Below are positions 12,701-24,029 of a DNA stretch of 58,964 nucleotides, one piece after another (within the stretch, counting starts at the first letter, position 1; each line of letters begins with the position of its first letter). The notes beneath the pieces are model-generated. The model did no database searches. It was not told the DNA's origin and worked only from the letters and a program-made list of their open reading frames with translations. Source of the stretch: Pleurotus djamor (Eukaryota; Basidiomycota; Agaricomycetes; Agaricales; Pleurotaceae); the NCBI GenBank assembly GCA_029747585.1, contig JAPEVF010000252.1, forward strand, positions 1 to 58,964, read 5' to 3'. Made by a program: the position numbers and the translations under genes.

Positions 12701-15700
12701 GCACCATGGGCTACTCCAGAGCCTCGGCCTCTCTTTGCTAATTTGTAATGTATACGATCACCGCACCGCTGTGACCGTTCTTCGGTGTATGTAGATCGAA
12801 GTGGGAGGCGTGTAACAGGTGTGGATGGCGTCATGATGACCGCTTCGAGTTGAGCTGTAAGTCATCGAGCCTGACAACGTTCCAGGGGCGATGAACGGGT
12901 TGGAACGCGAATATCGAATTCTTGGAAGGGCGTCGACCCGTCCGTCCTCCAATCTTTATTGATAATTACTAACCAGCGTTTGGATAGCATCTATACAAAT
13001 AGCCGTCTCAGTCAACAAGAACGAGAATCGCAAGGAAGAGGTTGACACTCACTTCAAATTGGGCCTCGAACCCAGAGTCGAGGGCAGAGGATATCCAGGT
13101 GAACACTGGTTCGAGCTCTAGACGTGGTTTGGCACTTGAAGTACGAATCGAAGATGAAACACCGTTGCTTTGACCTAGAGTCAATCATGATGAGCACAAC
13201 AAGCCATTTCGCAGTACACCCGCTGTACTAACCGTGAGTCGCGGCTAGGACCGTGAATACGAGCTAGCCTTGTGCTAGCGAAGGCCCGAGCATATTGTAT
13301 CAACAACACCTCGGCGTGACTTTGCTACAATAACAAGGAGTTACCGGTCTAGACGACCGCATTTTCCGTCGAAGATCATTACCCTTCGAGCTCCTTTGAA
13401 GGATCGTATTGACCTGCAACGTCAACGCGGCAATGTCAAAGCATCTCGGCGCGAAAAAAGATTGAGGAAAAGTGCAACAGCGTTTCGATAGTAAAGCAAC
13501 ATGAATGCCACGCAACCGTGCAGTACAGACAGAGCCGCATGAGTCGCAGCTTCGACTCTGTTCCTATGGGGGAACACGAACTCGGAGCGCGGTTTCTGGA
13601 TCCAAATCCGTCGCTGACGTCCAATCCGTCGCTGACGTCCAATCCTTCATGTACTTCCCCGCCCGACCTCCCCTCTCCGTCTGCACACACTCTCAGCACC
13701 GAGGCTTTCTAGCAAGATTCGAATTTCACGGCTCGAGCTCCAAAAACCCGGCCAGCGCGTTCATCACGGGGACGAGGTTAGGATGAGGTAAAGAGGTCGG
13801 CCGGAGACGGAGTGCGTGGTGGCTTCTCTAGGCATTGCGACGACATGGACGACAGGGCACCTTGAGGAGATCAACGACAGGCGGGACGATGAGCTTGGAG
13901 GTAACCTGGCGATCGGGGAGTCACCGGGACACTTCAGGATCGATGAACTTAAACGGTTGGCTGACTTGCTTTGACGGTTGCAGGGGTTGGGGTCCGGGGA
14001 CGAAGAAATAGCGCAAGCCCCGTCAGCAGAGGTACCTTAGGCCGATACCTTCAAGTTTCCATTCTTCTTCAGTACTCCCTAAGAAGCAGCCAACACGACA
14101 TTTCTTCGTCAAACCCCCAGGGACGTCTTCGTCTCCCTCAACCTCAGCATCCCTCCGCCTCCGCTCTTCCATTTCCCTCCCAAGGTCATGGGTCAAGAGT
14201 CGAGCTTCAAGGTTCGAGACCCTGACATCTTCAGCGCTCCGTCTCGGTCAACCCACCACATGCCGCTTGTGAGGTGAGGAGAAGCATCCTTAGTCGAGGA
14301 TAGGCACAAGGCGGTACGACGTTGACGAGGCGCATTACCCTTCGATGTCCCGTACGCCAAGCTCGGTGAAGAGTCATCCATCTGATGAATGGTGGATTGT
14401 AGGTTTCATTTACCGGTGTCGGGCGGCGACGACAGAGGTTCGAGGTGCGTAGAGAGCCTTCGAACGATGAAGGCTGTTTCCGCTCTCAAATTCCTGTCGG
14501 AACCATCGCAGTAATCCTTCATCCACATGCCCATCATGATCGTCATCTTCCACCGCTCCGGCATCGCATCAATCATAACCAGAATATTCCCTCGTCCAAG
14601 TTTTTCTGCAACCTGTTCGTCTTCTTCGTCTGTCATGACCTCGTATCGGTCATAGCCTCCCCAATCGGATACCAAGAACCAAGAACCGAGGATCCAGGTT
14701 TGGGTACAAGCAAAGCCATAAGGTTCGTACCTCGAGATCGCCACGTCCGCTAATGGGGTAAGGTGGGAGTCGTGAGGGGTTTACACAATGGTGCCTAGTG
14801 AAACCGCGAAATGAGGATGACGAGTGCAGGCATTGGGGAGCGTATCATTGACACAGGTTGACGACGACCGTGGGGTTTGGGAGCACAAAAAGAAACACCT
14901 TGTTGCCGTCAAGAACACGATCGTGGAAGTCGGTTGAGGGATGCAGGGGGAATGGACGAGAGATGCATGGTGCAGCATCGGCGGCGGACTGACCTATGAG
15001 GAGTCTTAGTATGAGTTCCCGATGACCGAAAGGCTATATGAGNAAAAAACGCACCGGTGGGCGAAGCTATGTATCACCCAAACGAACACGAACACTCTGA
15101 CGCGTCGTTTTCACGCCTCTCAACCGACTCAAAGCCGGCATTGCAGTGTCCACCGTCAGAGTCCCGTATTCCTAGTGTATTGGCAGTCAGGTCAGTTTCA
15201 TGTATGTATAGAGAGTGCTCGAGCTCGAAACAAGCTCGAAAGTTAGGACTCACTTGATCGGATCAACATTTAGATAAAGTAGGGCACGATTCCTTTGAGT
15301 GATTCCTGCGTCCAACTACGAAGAAGTCGTTCGCGTCGCCAGGACATGGGTTATCCACCCAGCATAGTGACAAGTTGACGCCAGGTTGGGGTAATGAACG
15401 TTAATGCGTAACGATTTTGGATGTCGCTGTGACGGAGGGAGGTGACGGACATTGTGTGGTTGTGTTTGATTCGGGGTGCGTCGAACTCCGAATGCGCCAG
15501 GAGTCAAGGATTCGCACAGGAGGGGACCCAGAGCAAGGCACCACCAAGTCGGACGTACGTGGATTGATGTCTTGAAAGCTGATCGATATTCTGGTTATCG
15601 ACACGGAGCGAGATACCAATCCCATGTCCTTATATAGGTACATTTTCCAGGGAGGTAAGCTGGTTCTGACCTCCCCATGTCCAAATGCAGTGTTATGGCT

Positions 15701-17650
15701 GAAAACGCTCGTGTATCTCGAAGTCCATCAGCATCCCATAGCATCGTAGTTTGGAGGTCTCAGGTTGGACGAAGGCAGTCACTAGTCAGCCCTAACATGT
15801 CCAACCCTGGTATCTTCCTAGAGGATTCCGATCACCCAGTGGGCTGAAGCCACTGTCTTTATCTCGGCCGCGTTTGGGATGAGAGAAAGAGATCGACTGA
15901 GTCCCGAGTGTTTTGTGTTCGCTGGGAAGAAAGTTGTATGATCATACAAAGAGAGTGACGATACCAACAAGATTCGAGCTAGTCGACGACAATCTGTACG
16001 AGGTAATATCTGAGCAACGGCGACAACGAGCAAAACCGTGACGGTGGTGACGAGGACAGTGACAGCATGACATCATGGACCGACAACAGCGACGACGTCT
16101 CAACCACCCGTCATAGCTTCCGTCATTCATGTGGACCTCCATCGGCGACATATTCTTCATCTTCCCCGCCTGTCCTATCGTCAAGAACACTTCCTCACTC
16201 TCCTTGTCCGTTCATCGCAGCGTACACTCGAAGAAAGGTCCGAGCTCCAAGCCTCGAGCTCCGCTAACCCAATGGGTCGAATTCCTCGTCTTCGTCACGA
16301 CGCTGCGGGTGGGATGAGGGACATAGCTTGGCTGGGTATCGGGTACGTGATGGCTTCATTAGGAAGCAAGCTGTACAACGATTTGAACATTGGCTCCGAC
16401 GGGTGTGCTGGTGGTTCCGTGTATCCTTGGCGAACGCTGACCGCAGAGATTCGAGTGGCGAACAGAGCCTGCGATCGGTGAAGGATGCTTTCGGCCTCGG
16501 ATTGCGCAACCATCGCAACAATTCTTCATCCGTACTCCAGGTTCTTCCTCTTCCTCTCCTACCTCTGCGTCCTTGTCTCCCAAGTTGTCCTGCAACACCC
16601 GTTCGTCTACTTGGGCTCTTCAGGTTTCGCATCCGCTACCGCCAGTCCTCGGCCTCTCACCACTGCTTCATCTTCTGAAACCCCGTCAAGGAGGGGAGAA
16701 CGAAGAATCAGCGCTCAGGGTTCGAACCTCGGGCTCCTAATATTCGTCTTTGACAGCGATACGTCCGCCGCAGGGTGAGGACAACTTTGGAGTAGCACCA
16801 AAAGAGTCGTGAGGGTGTCGCACAGCGGCACCTGGTGAAGGCGCAAAGCCTTGACGACGCGTGATGGCATGAGGGAGGGGTTTTGCTGACAGTGGTTGAT
16901 GGCGACCGCAGTGTTTTGAGAGCACAAAAAGGAGTTCTTCTCGCCGTCAGGAAGCCGAAAGTGGCAGTCGTACTGACAGATGGAGGTGGAAAGAGATGAG
17001 AGATCCGGGACGTAGCATCGGCATTAGCCTAGGGGTAGTATTAGTATGACCTCTCGATGATAGCCATGCTATACGAGGGAAGAACGCACCGATGATCCAG
17101 AGTATGTATCACCCAAACGGACACGATGACGCGTCGTCTGTCTCCGAGCCTCCGAACCGATTCAAGTCCAGCGTTCCAACGCCCATTATCAGAGTCCTTT
17201 CGCTACACAGAGTTCACCGCAAAGTCAGCCTCATGCATAAATGTAGAGGACGTTCGAAAGTTGGCACTCACTTCATCGACTCAGAATTTAGCACGACAGA
17301 ACCAGGGCAGCATTCATTTCAATGATTTTTCCGTTTCGAGAGCGTCATTCGCGTCGGCAGGACATGGAGCATCCATCGGGTGTGGGTCCGTGATGGGGAG
17401 ANCTCTAGGTCGCAGTGGTGAACGTTGAACGTGAACGAACGTTGATTGACGATGGGTGTTGACAGTTTGGCGAGCAGTCCGCCCGTTGTGTGGTTGTGTT
17501 TGAATCGGGGTCCGTCGAACTCCGAGCGAGTTAGGAGTAAAGGAGTCGACCAGGAGGAGGCACAAAGGAAGCTCGATCAAGTCGAACGTCGATTCGTGCG
17601 TGGAGAGTTGGACTCAATTCCAGCCATGCACTTTTATAGCTAGTACGAGG
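12700..17650 (-). pseudogene. Decayed minus-strand repeated locus, interval 2
   Basis: Ordered blocks match other intervals: GCACCATGGGCTACT at 12703 (compare 24038); a SRSNPFIAPGTLSGS frame at 12840-12910 (compare 24200 and 41120); the block with CCTCGAACCCAGAGTCGAGG at 13066 (compare 24383 and 41299); an acidic GLDVSDGFG frame at 13600-13680; NLEARLLTHD at 14150-14240; then a first TGTGGTTGTGTTTGATTC block at 15454-15491 and a second at 17488-17525. The region 13.5-15.5 kb and the region 16.1-17.6 kb therefore look like two copies of one module. Frameshifts are present in nearly every block. Confidence 0.45.
13605..13640. repeat. 18-bp tandem duplication
   Basis: AATCCGTCGCTGACGTCC occurs twice head to tail. 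On the minus strand it duplicates six residues (GLDVSD) in an acidic frame. The homologous block at 41850-41890 has only one unit, so the duplication is local to this copy. Confidence 0.85.
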
Positions 17651-18149
17651 CACCATTATTAGAGGTACGAGCCGGTGTGACGATGGATATAAGGTCCTGG
17701 CCCTACTTGAATTCCAGGATCGAATGGTACATAACACAGCCAGATTTTGCGACAGCGACATGGGTTGGATGATGCAGAATGCCCCGCTGTGATTGATATT
17801 CAGTCCGATTCAAAGGGAAAGGAAGAATCAAGAGAACTTACCGTCTATGAGACAAATTCCAGTTCAGGGTATGTTCGCGGCAAAGTTCTATACTTCATAT
17901 CCCCCTGAGACAAGTTCTCCTTCAGCTAACGACGTTGTATAACCCATGTAGAAAGGTGGGTGACTTCTTCCGGTCGGCGTTCCTCGATGCCTCTCGTCGC
18001 CGAAGAAGTAAAGTAGTAGTAACCGTCACGGAAGGCAGTTAACGATTCGAGTCGGGGCGATAGCGACGGTGGAAACGGGGAAGCCAGGGAGAAATTTGAA
18101 AAGAGAGAGAAGATGAGATGTCCGTTGGATGAGAATCGAGGGGAAAGGT

Positions 18150-18900
18150 GGGCCCAATCAGGTCCAAAACTTGAAACGATACAGGCTAAAACGAATTATC
18201 CATGTCCATTGTGAAGCGATGGTTGGGAAGAGGAAGGAAACAGGTGGAGGCAGTTCCGTAAGACAGGATAATGCGTAGAGGATAGAGTGGATGTGGGTAC
18301 GTGATGAGATTGAGGCCGAAGTACCGTATTGCAGCCGCGTTTTTTCGACCACGCTGGGTCGTATAACAGACGAACAGCCGGGGGAGTTCATCACAGCGTA
18401 GTATAAGGAGACGCACGAATTCAACGTTTCCGTGTCGCGATGGAGGTGGATAGTTGGCGGATGTTGGTACACGATGCGTCAGCACGAGGCCGAAGGCATC
18501 ATGAGATCTTGATTGATGAAAACCGGGCGTCGTGACTTGCACTCGCAACTTTTCTGCATTTGTTGTGTGTTTTGGTGGTCTAGACAGTGTATGAAGCTTC
18601 CGAAGGTATGGCCTCAGAAGAAGCCAAAGAAGACGCCGCGGAGCTGAGAGTCGTAATGAAGGGAAACTTTCGCCAAAGTCGTCGGTATGCACCATTCTTG
18701 GTCAGCCTTCAAAGCCAAACTTGCAGAGTCTCCCGCGAATGCCGAGGCAAAAGAGTAACAACGGGAGTATATGGTTGAGGTCGGTTTCAGATAGCCATCG
18801 ACGACCTTTGTGACTCCGAGTAAGTCAGGCTCCGGATGGTGAAGCGGTCCTTGGTAAACCTTCGCAATCGACCTTGCGATTTTGGTATTCGTCATCCTGT
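18150..18900 (-). pseudogene. Decayed B-family copy, interval 2 (right)
   Basis: On the minus strand 18614-18830 reads PTSTIYSRCYS...ALKADQEWC, matching PPPTIYSRRQS...AAEVDQEWW of B6. Further on (about 18500-18560) RRPVFINQDLMMPSAS matches RRPAFINHHLIPPGAS, and YQHPPTIHLHRDTE near 18440 matches the YQHKRSHPPPPRP segment. The three pieces lie in different frames, so this is a frameshifted relic, but the order is fully preserved. Confidence 0.6.
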
Positions 18901-18979
18901 ATCAAATGACAAAGGGACGGATTTACACTGCTTGTACTGAGCGATTAGACATCAAGACTTTCGGGTTTCGATGGAGTAG

Positions 18980-20110
18980 CTGGCAACGCACCATGGATCT
19001 AGAGTCTCAATGTCTCAATCCTCATTCGCTCCCCTGCGCGTCTGACGATCACGGCACGCTTATCTCAATTTCTCGGTGTCTGTCGACGCGAGAGAGGGAG
19101 AGACAGTCAGACGCAGCATTATGACCGCTAGTTCCGCGAATTGAGAGGTAAGACGTCGAGCCTGATAATGGTGCAGGGACGAATATCCTCATCGTAGTCC
19201 AGCCCTTGAATCACGCCTATATGAGGTCTTGAATTGAATCAGGAGGTGGTAAATATGACATGAAGAGAGATTCACCTTCACTCAGCGTCGAGCCTTGAAC
19301 CCAGGATCAAGGGCGGAGAGTACACATGTGAGGACTGGCTCAAGCTAGATCGGGACATGACCCAGAGCTTGAGCGCTTGAGGCAGAGGAAACAGCAGCAC
19401 ATCGACCTAGAGCCGACCATTAGAAAGGTTAGAAGAACCGTAGAGAAGTATACAGACAACTCGCATCGTCAAGAGTACAAACCCGACCTGAGCCAGTGAA
19501 GATTTTGGCTGGTCATATTGACGCCGTGCTTCGAGCTGATCAGATGGAGGAACTTGGAGTGTGCATTTGCCGGGATGTCCATGGAGATCTTGAGCCGTGT
19601 CCGAGAATTTCGTGTATGGGTTCATGTGCGATTCAACAGAGTTTCGGATGGCCGTATGCATGCAAAGAGACGGTCGCCGTCGACAAACGTTTGAACCACA
19701 AGACNAAAAAAATCAGTAAACCGTATTCGTTACTGTAAGACAGCCACGGCTCACCTGGTGTACTCTTAGCCGAGACATAGGTAGATTCGGCGCCTTCAAG
19801 AGGGGAACGTGCTTGAACTTCTCGCCGCAGCGTGACCATTCATAAGCTGCAAACAGGCTGTCCCTGGAACATAGCCAGAACCACAGCGTCTTGAGTGTAG
19901 CCAGTGGCAAGATCAAGCCACGATTTCGCAGGCTTATTCTCCCGACCTTCCTCAAAGCTGGGCATTTAGCATTGTCTAAGTTGGTCGGTTTTTGCGGTTG
20001 ATTCACAGTCAACAAGCGAGCGGGTTTCCAAGGCTTTTTATACCAGAGAAAACGAGAGAATGACCTCAGAGACGCAAAGTTGAACCAATAACAGCGGCAT
20101 CTAGACGGAA
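18980..20110 (-). pseudogene. 5' part of decayed minus-strand gene, interval 2
   Basis: Contains a third copy of the GCACCATGG block (18990) and of the CCCAGGATCAAGGGC block (19278-19315), then an SRCGEKFKHVPLL frame at 19790-19850 and a possible first exon starting at 19965 (MPSFEEGRENKPAKS, then WLDLATGYTQD). The matching position in the copy at 45.3 kb has the same PxFEEGR...SWLDLAT frame but lacks the ATG. A TATA-like element lies 70-80 bp upstream of this ATG. Confidence 0.4.
20035..20044 (-). promoter_or_regulatory. TATA-like element of the minus-strand relic
   Basis: The minus strand reads GGTATAAAAA. The same element with similar flanks is found at 45399-45408, while the sequence downstream is decayed. 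It probably marks the former promoter of the B/C-side locus. Confidence 0.5.
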
Positions 20111-20354
20111 ACATGGCAAGAGCTGAACCACTCGCTAACGGATCTGGGAAAAGCGAGTTCGGCGGTTGTTTGTTGGTAGGTTGAAACAAGCTACTTCGTC
20201 GCATTTCGCATGAAGGCGGATGAGGATGCCGTGTATATGAGATTTCGTGAGACCTGTGAGCCCAGGAATCCCTGTGACCGAGACGTTGAAAACGAAGGGG
20301 TAAGGACAAGGAAGTCGTTTGATCGGAAGCAAATTGGGAGGTAACATTCGGAGA

Positions 20355-20371
20355 CGCTCAATAGACGCCCA
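20355..20371. repeat. 17-mer shared upstream of A3, A4 and A5
   Basis: CGCTCAATAGACGCCCA is present exactly at 20355-20371, 37013-37029 and 45721-45737, that is 593, 582 and 537 bp before the A3, A4 and A5 start codons. Flanking DNA (GAGACGTTGAAAACGA to the left, TTGTTTCGAAC to the right) is also shared. It lies between the divergently oriented minus-strand relic and the A gene. Confidence 0.8.
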
Positions 20372-20852
20372 TCCGTGAATAGAATTGTTTCGAACCCTCA
20401 TGTTCGTCGTTCAACACATCAACATGCTCCTACCATGTTCCCCTTTTCACTTGACAATGAACAAGTCAATCCATAGCGATGGGCTCATTCGCGGCTTACA
20501 ATGACATTTCCTTGCGGCACACACATGACATCCACACATCTCTAAACTCTGTGACTCTGATTCAATTCCAACTGCTCGCTAATGCGCGTCGTGTGTCTAG
20601 TGGAGGTGTCGCCCCATGGGTTTCTGCCTCATTCACTGACGCCTCTCAGCGTGCTTGTGCGAAGCGTTTCTCTCCTGGGGACTCCAGCTTCGCGAATACA
20701 ACCCCTGGCGCCTCTGCCTCCAATTCACGTCCAACGCTGAATCACTCTGCGATGACCGGCTGTGGTACTCGAGTTCGATGCCTTGCATGAGCAATGCGGA
20801 AAGCCTCATTGACATCCCGTATTTTTGGATAAACGCCCATCTAGAGTAGTCC

Positions 20853-20860
20853 GTTATAAC
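20853..20860 (+). promoter_or_regulatory. A3 TATA-like element
   Basis: GTTATAAC lies 95 bp before the A3 ATG. Equivalent sites are stronger in A4 (ATTATAAATT) and A5 (TTTATAAAAT), followed in all three by a conserved CTCTGCACTCCGA-like leader. Confidence 0.45.
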
Positions 20861-20947
20861 ATTGCTCTCCCTCTGCACTCCGAAGTCCACCATTTATCCT
20901 GACCGCTTCTAAGCCTAATCCTCGCTCTCCCCATCCATATTCCCACC

Positions 20948-22350
20948 ATGTCCTCGCTCGACGACCAACCCTCCACTCATAACACTCGATCCGCTATCCA
21001 AATCGTGTGGAGCTGCCTCTTCATTATCTTCACGTGTACATGGACCGCAATCCATCCCAACGTCCCTCCATCTCATATCTCATCGGGCAAGTGGCGAAAG
21101 CTATGGTGGCGCATAAAGATCATGCTTTGGACACTCATGCTACCGGAGATGATGGTCAGTTGGGCGACATATCAGTGGAAAGAGGCGCGGGATATATCTG
21201 CAAGAGGTATCCGTCTATCCATCGTCCCTTCTCTCCGCTTTTACCTCACTGTTCATCAGCCCCCACCCAGCCTACCACTCAGTCCAACCCCGCCGGCCCC
21301 ATAGTCGGAGTTGACGGCGAACCATCAGAGATGGAGCAGGCGTTGATCGATAGATCCTCACCACACACGAGCACTCCGGATGTCAATGAGAAAGCCAAAC
21401 CCCTGAGTACGCATTGATTTACACAATGAAGTGTATCTGACTTCCTGACAGCATTTGAATGGACGCTTACCCATTCTTACTTTATTCTCATGGGAGGTTT
21501 CGCCATTCGTGATCCTGAAGCCAAGGGTGCATGGATCCCCATCTCTCGGTACAACATTGGATACCAAGGACCCTGGCCAAGATTTGAAGAAGCGGACATC
21601 CTGAATCTGACCAAGGGTGAAGCTCTCGCCAAAACCATCGTCGTCCTTCAAGTCATTTGGTTCGTCTCCCAGCTCTGTGGCCGCGTCATCCAGCATTTGG
21701 CCATCACCGAACTCGAGATCATGACACTCGCCTATGCCATTATATGCGCGATGTTGTACATGCTGTGGTTTAGCAAGCCGTATGATGTCCAGAGACCGAT
21801 CTTTTTGGATGATTCCTCTTATCACCCTTCGACGCCAAGATATGAGCCACTTGAGTGGGATGATTTCTTGGTAGGGGCGTGGCTTTGGCCAATACACAGT
21901 CGAATTGTTGGTGACCATGAATTCTCCAACCACTTCAATAGAACAGACTTTTGGGAACTGAATGCCCCAAACCTGGCTTTGTTCATCAGCGCCACCCTCT
22001 TCGGAGGAATTCATCTGCTTGCCTGGAATTTTGAATTTCCCTCCCAGGTGGAGCTCATGATGTGGAGGATAGCATCATTGTGTGTTTCTTCGATTCCACT
22101 CGCATTTGCCCTTCTTATGGGATTTTCGATCACTGTGATCCATTTCCTCAATGCTAAGGATGTCGATGGTTTACTGGGTATGCTGGGAACGCCATTCATC
22201 ATTCTTCACTTCATTCTAGTCCCAATTTTCCATAACGCATACCTAATCGCACGAATCATCCTTTTCATACAATGTTTTCTTCTCCTACGAAACCTATCAT
22301 ATTCCGCTACCGAGGCCGTTTCTTGGGCATCTTTCTTCCCCCATATTTAG
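20948..22350 (+). CDS. Multi-span membrane protein A3 (434 aa, intact)
   Basis: Exons 20948-21206, 21260-21406 and 21452-22350 give 435 codons in frame; introns 53 and 45 bp. It is the clearest reference copy of the family here. Hydrophobic spans lie at about residues 17-38, 55-77, 195-215, 223-242, 300-320, 340-362 and 378-412. Exon 2 encodes a Pro/Ser/Thr-rich loop (APTQPTTQ at its start, TPDVNEKAKPL at its end). Core motifs are unchanged: LTKGEALAKT, FVSQLCGRVIQHLAITELE, LWFSKPYDVQRP, FGGIHLLAWNFEFPSQ. The C-terminus reads SATEAVSWASFFPHI, with Glu where the others have Gln. Function unknown. Confidence 0.9.
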
Positions 22351-22901
22351 GTTACTTTCCCTTCCATCTAGATACTTCGCTACATGCTTTTCGTACACTG
22401 GATACATTTGAACATGATATACCTCTATACTTCCTTGTCTGTCGCAACGAACGAGCGTTACTGCGACCACGATTCGCTCAAACGAGCTTCAGGGATTCAA
22501 CGACCTTCATTAATCGCGCCGGCAGTTTGTTCGAGCATCTCTTCACCTCACGCCAACCTCACGCATCTGAGATCGCATGGCCTTCGAAGGTACCCCGCAG
22601 GGGCATGAGCCCGCATCGCATCACAGGTTAACGGAGTCGATAGTCGATAACGGCGTGAAGGCAGTGATGAATCGAGAGCCACATTCCCTAAGAGACGTTG
22701 GAAATATATCCACAAGAAAGTCGCTGGCCATGTGGGACTTGCGTGCATCGGGGTCCATAGAGCTGGATATCGTCAGCTGGGTGATTCAGAAGTAGCATAA
22801 CTGTCTCTATTCGTCCCAGACTTCCTCTTCAACACCCGTGGCTATGTGGGCTTTACGACGCAAGTTCGGGAAGACGGAGGAGGGTCCTCGAAGACACCGT
22901 A

Positions 22902-23390
22902 TCAGTCGTTCATGGCTCGTAGCGACCCATGGATAACATCAACGGAGGAGATTGGAAGTTGTAACAGACGTTTGTGACGGGGATGTGTGGATTTCGCGAA
23001 GACGTTTGGTGTTGGATTGGCCATCGTGCTTGGAGGTTTGCTTGAGGTGATGAATGTCTTGGGCAACGTGTAAACCATACGTCCGAAACCGAATGGACAA
23101 GCTGGAGCAGCAAACATCTAACGGCGCAGCGTAACATCAACATGAGGTCGAAGAAGATCTGAAGGATGCTCACCTTTGTCTAACAACCATGGGTTAGGAA
23201 ATTTCCGTGATTGTACAGTTCCAAGGGCTACGTGTGCGGAGATAGTAACGATCCACTGAATGGTCATAGCAGCCACTAGAGAGTCCGGGTATGGGGAGGA
23301 AGTCGTAGAGTAACGATATCGAAGTCCGTCAAGCGAGGGGCTAGCGAAAATGGGGAAGAGTTCAATAATGTGTTTCAAGTACAAATGTCG
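22902..23390 (-). pseudogene. C-type relic, two exons, interval 3
   Basis: An upstream exon-like frame (23174-23384, including MTIQWIVTISAHVALG) is followed by a 56-bp intron at 23118-23173, donor GTGAGCAT and acceptor CGCCGTTAG, and by an exon with YTLPKTFITSSKPPST then MANPTPNVF. The same layout is found at 39.6-40.1 kb and 48.0-48.7 kb. The frame after MANPTPNVF differs from the other two copies. I do not recognise the family. Confidence 0.5.
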
Positions 23391-23499
23391 TGGTGTAGAT
23401 CACGTTTGTAGACGAGCGAGACCGGCAGTGTCCATTAAGAGGTGATGGAGTACGTGGAGGATAGTAGAAGTAATAGCAGAAGAGGAACGAGTCAATCAG

Positions 23500-24000
23500 T
23501 CTTTGGACACGATTTCGCGCTTTGGGCAGTGCAACCTACGCTCATCGTAACGCGTCAGTCTGAGAGTTCTCATGGTCTCAGGATCTTGACTGACAGCGGG
23601 TACTCGTTCCAATGCTAGTGAAGCATCGTGTGCATGACTCCGAGTATCAGACGTGGAGGGACACCCGTATTTCCCTCCACGTATTGGTGGCCGCAGTGTA
23701 TGAGCAGTCGTCCACGACCAGTGTCTTGGGCTCATCGCAACTTTCGGCTGAGACATTTACGAAGCTTCTTTAGGGATGGATTCGGAGAAATTCGAGGAGA
23801 AATTGAGAAGCTGAGGGTCGCGATGACGCGGAGATTTCGTTGATGTGCTCGTTCGTGCAATTGCTGAAGCCGCATCATCAACGTCTCCAGTACCGCCCCA
23901 AGCAGTCACCGATAAACGAGGGTCTGAAAGAGGAAGCAGCGGCTGGGTATCCACCGTATTGAGCCCGAGAATTCGGTACTGGCTGTGTTCAGAAGTGCGC
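23500..24000 (-). pseudogene. Decayed B-family copy, interval 3
   Basis: The minus-strand frame at 23757-23954 carries DVDDAASAIAR and ends FSESIPKEAS, equivalent to the AEYAAAE...LSEAIPEEAS stretch of B6 and to the copies at 12.4 and 40.7 kb. The part that should encode the tail (23500-23750) is broken by stops. Confidence 0.5.
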
Positions 24001-24029
24001 CGTCAGGTAGGGGGGTTTTGATTAGAGGA

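Noticed and set aside
13066..13086. tRNA-like T-arm or Pol III B-box motif (GGTTCGAGGCC on the minus strand), recurring at 9.6, 16.7, 19.3, 24.4 and 41.3 kb
   Set aside because: No acceptor stem, anticodon arm or A box at the right distance; the motif lies at the end of a repeated exon-like block beside a GTGAGT donor.
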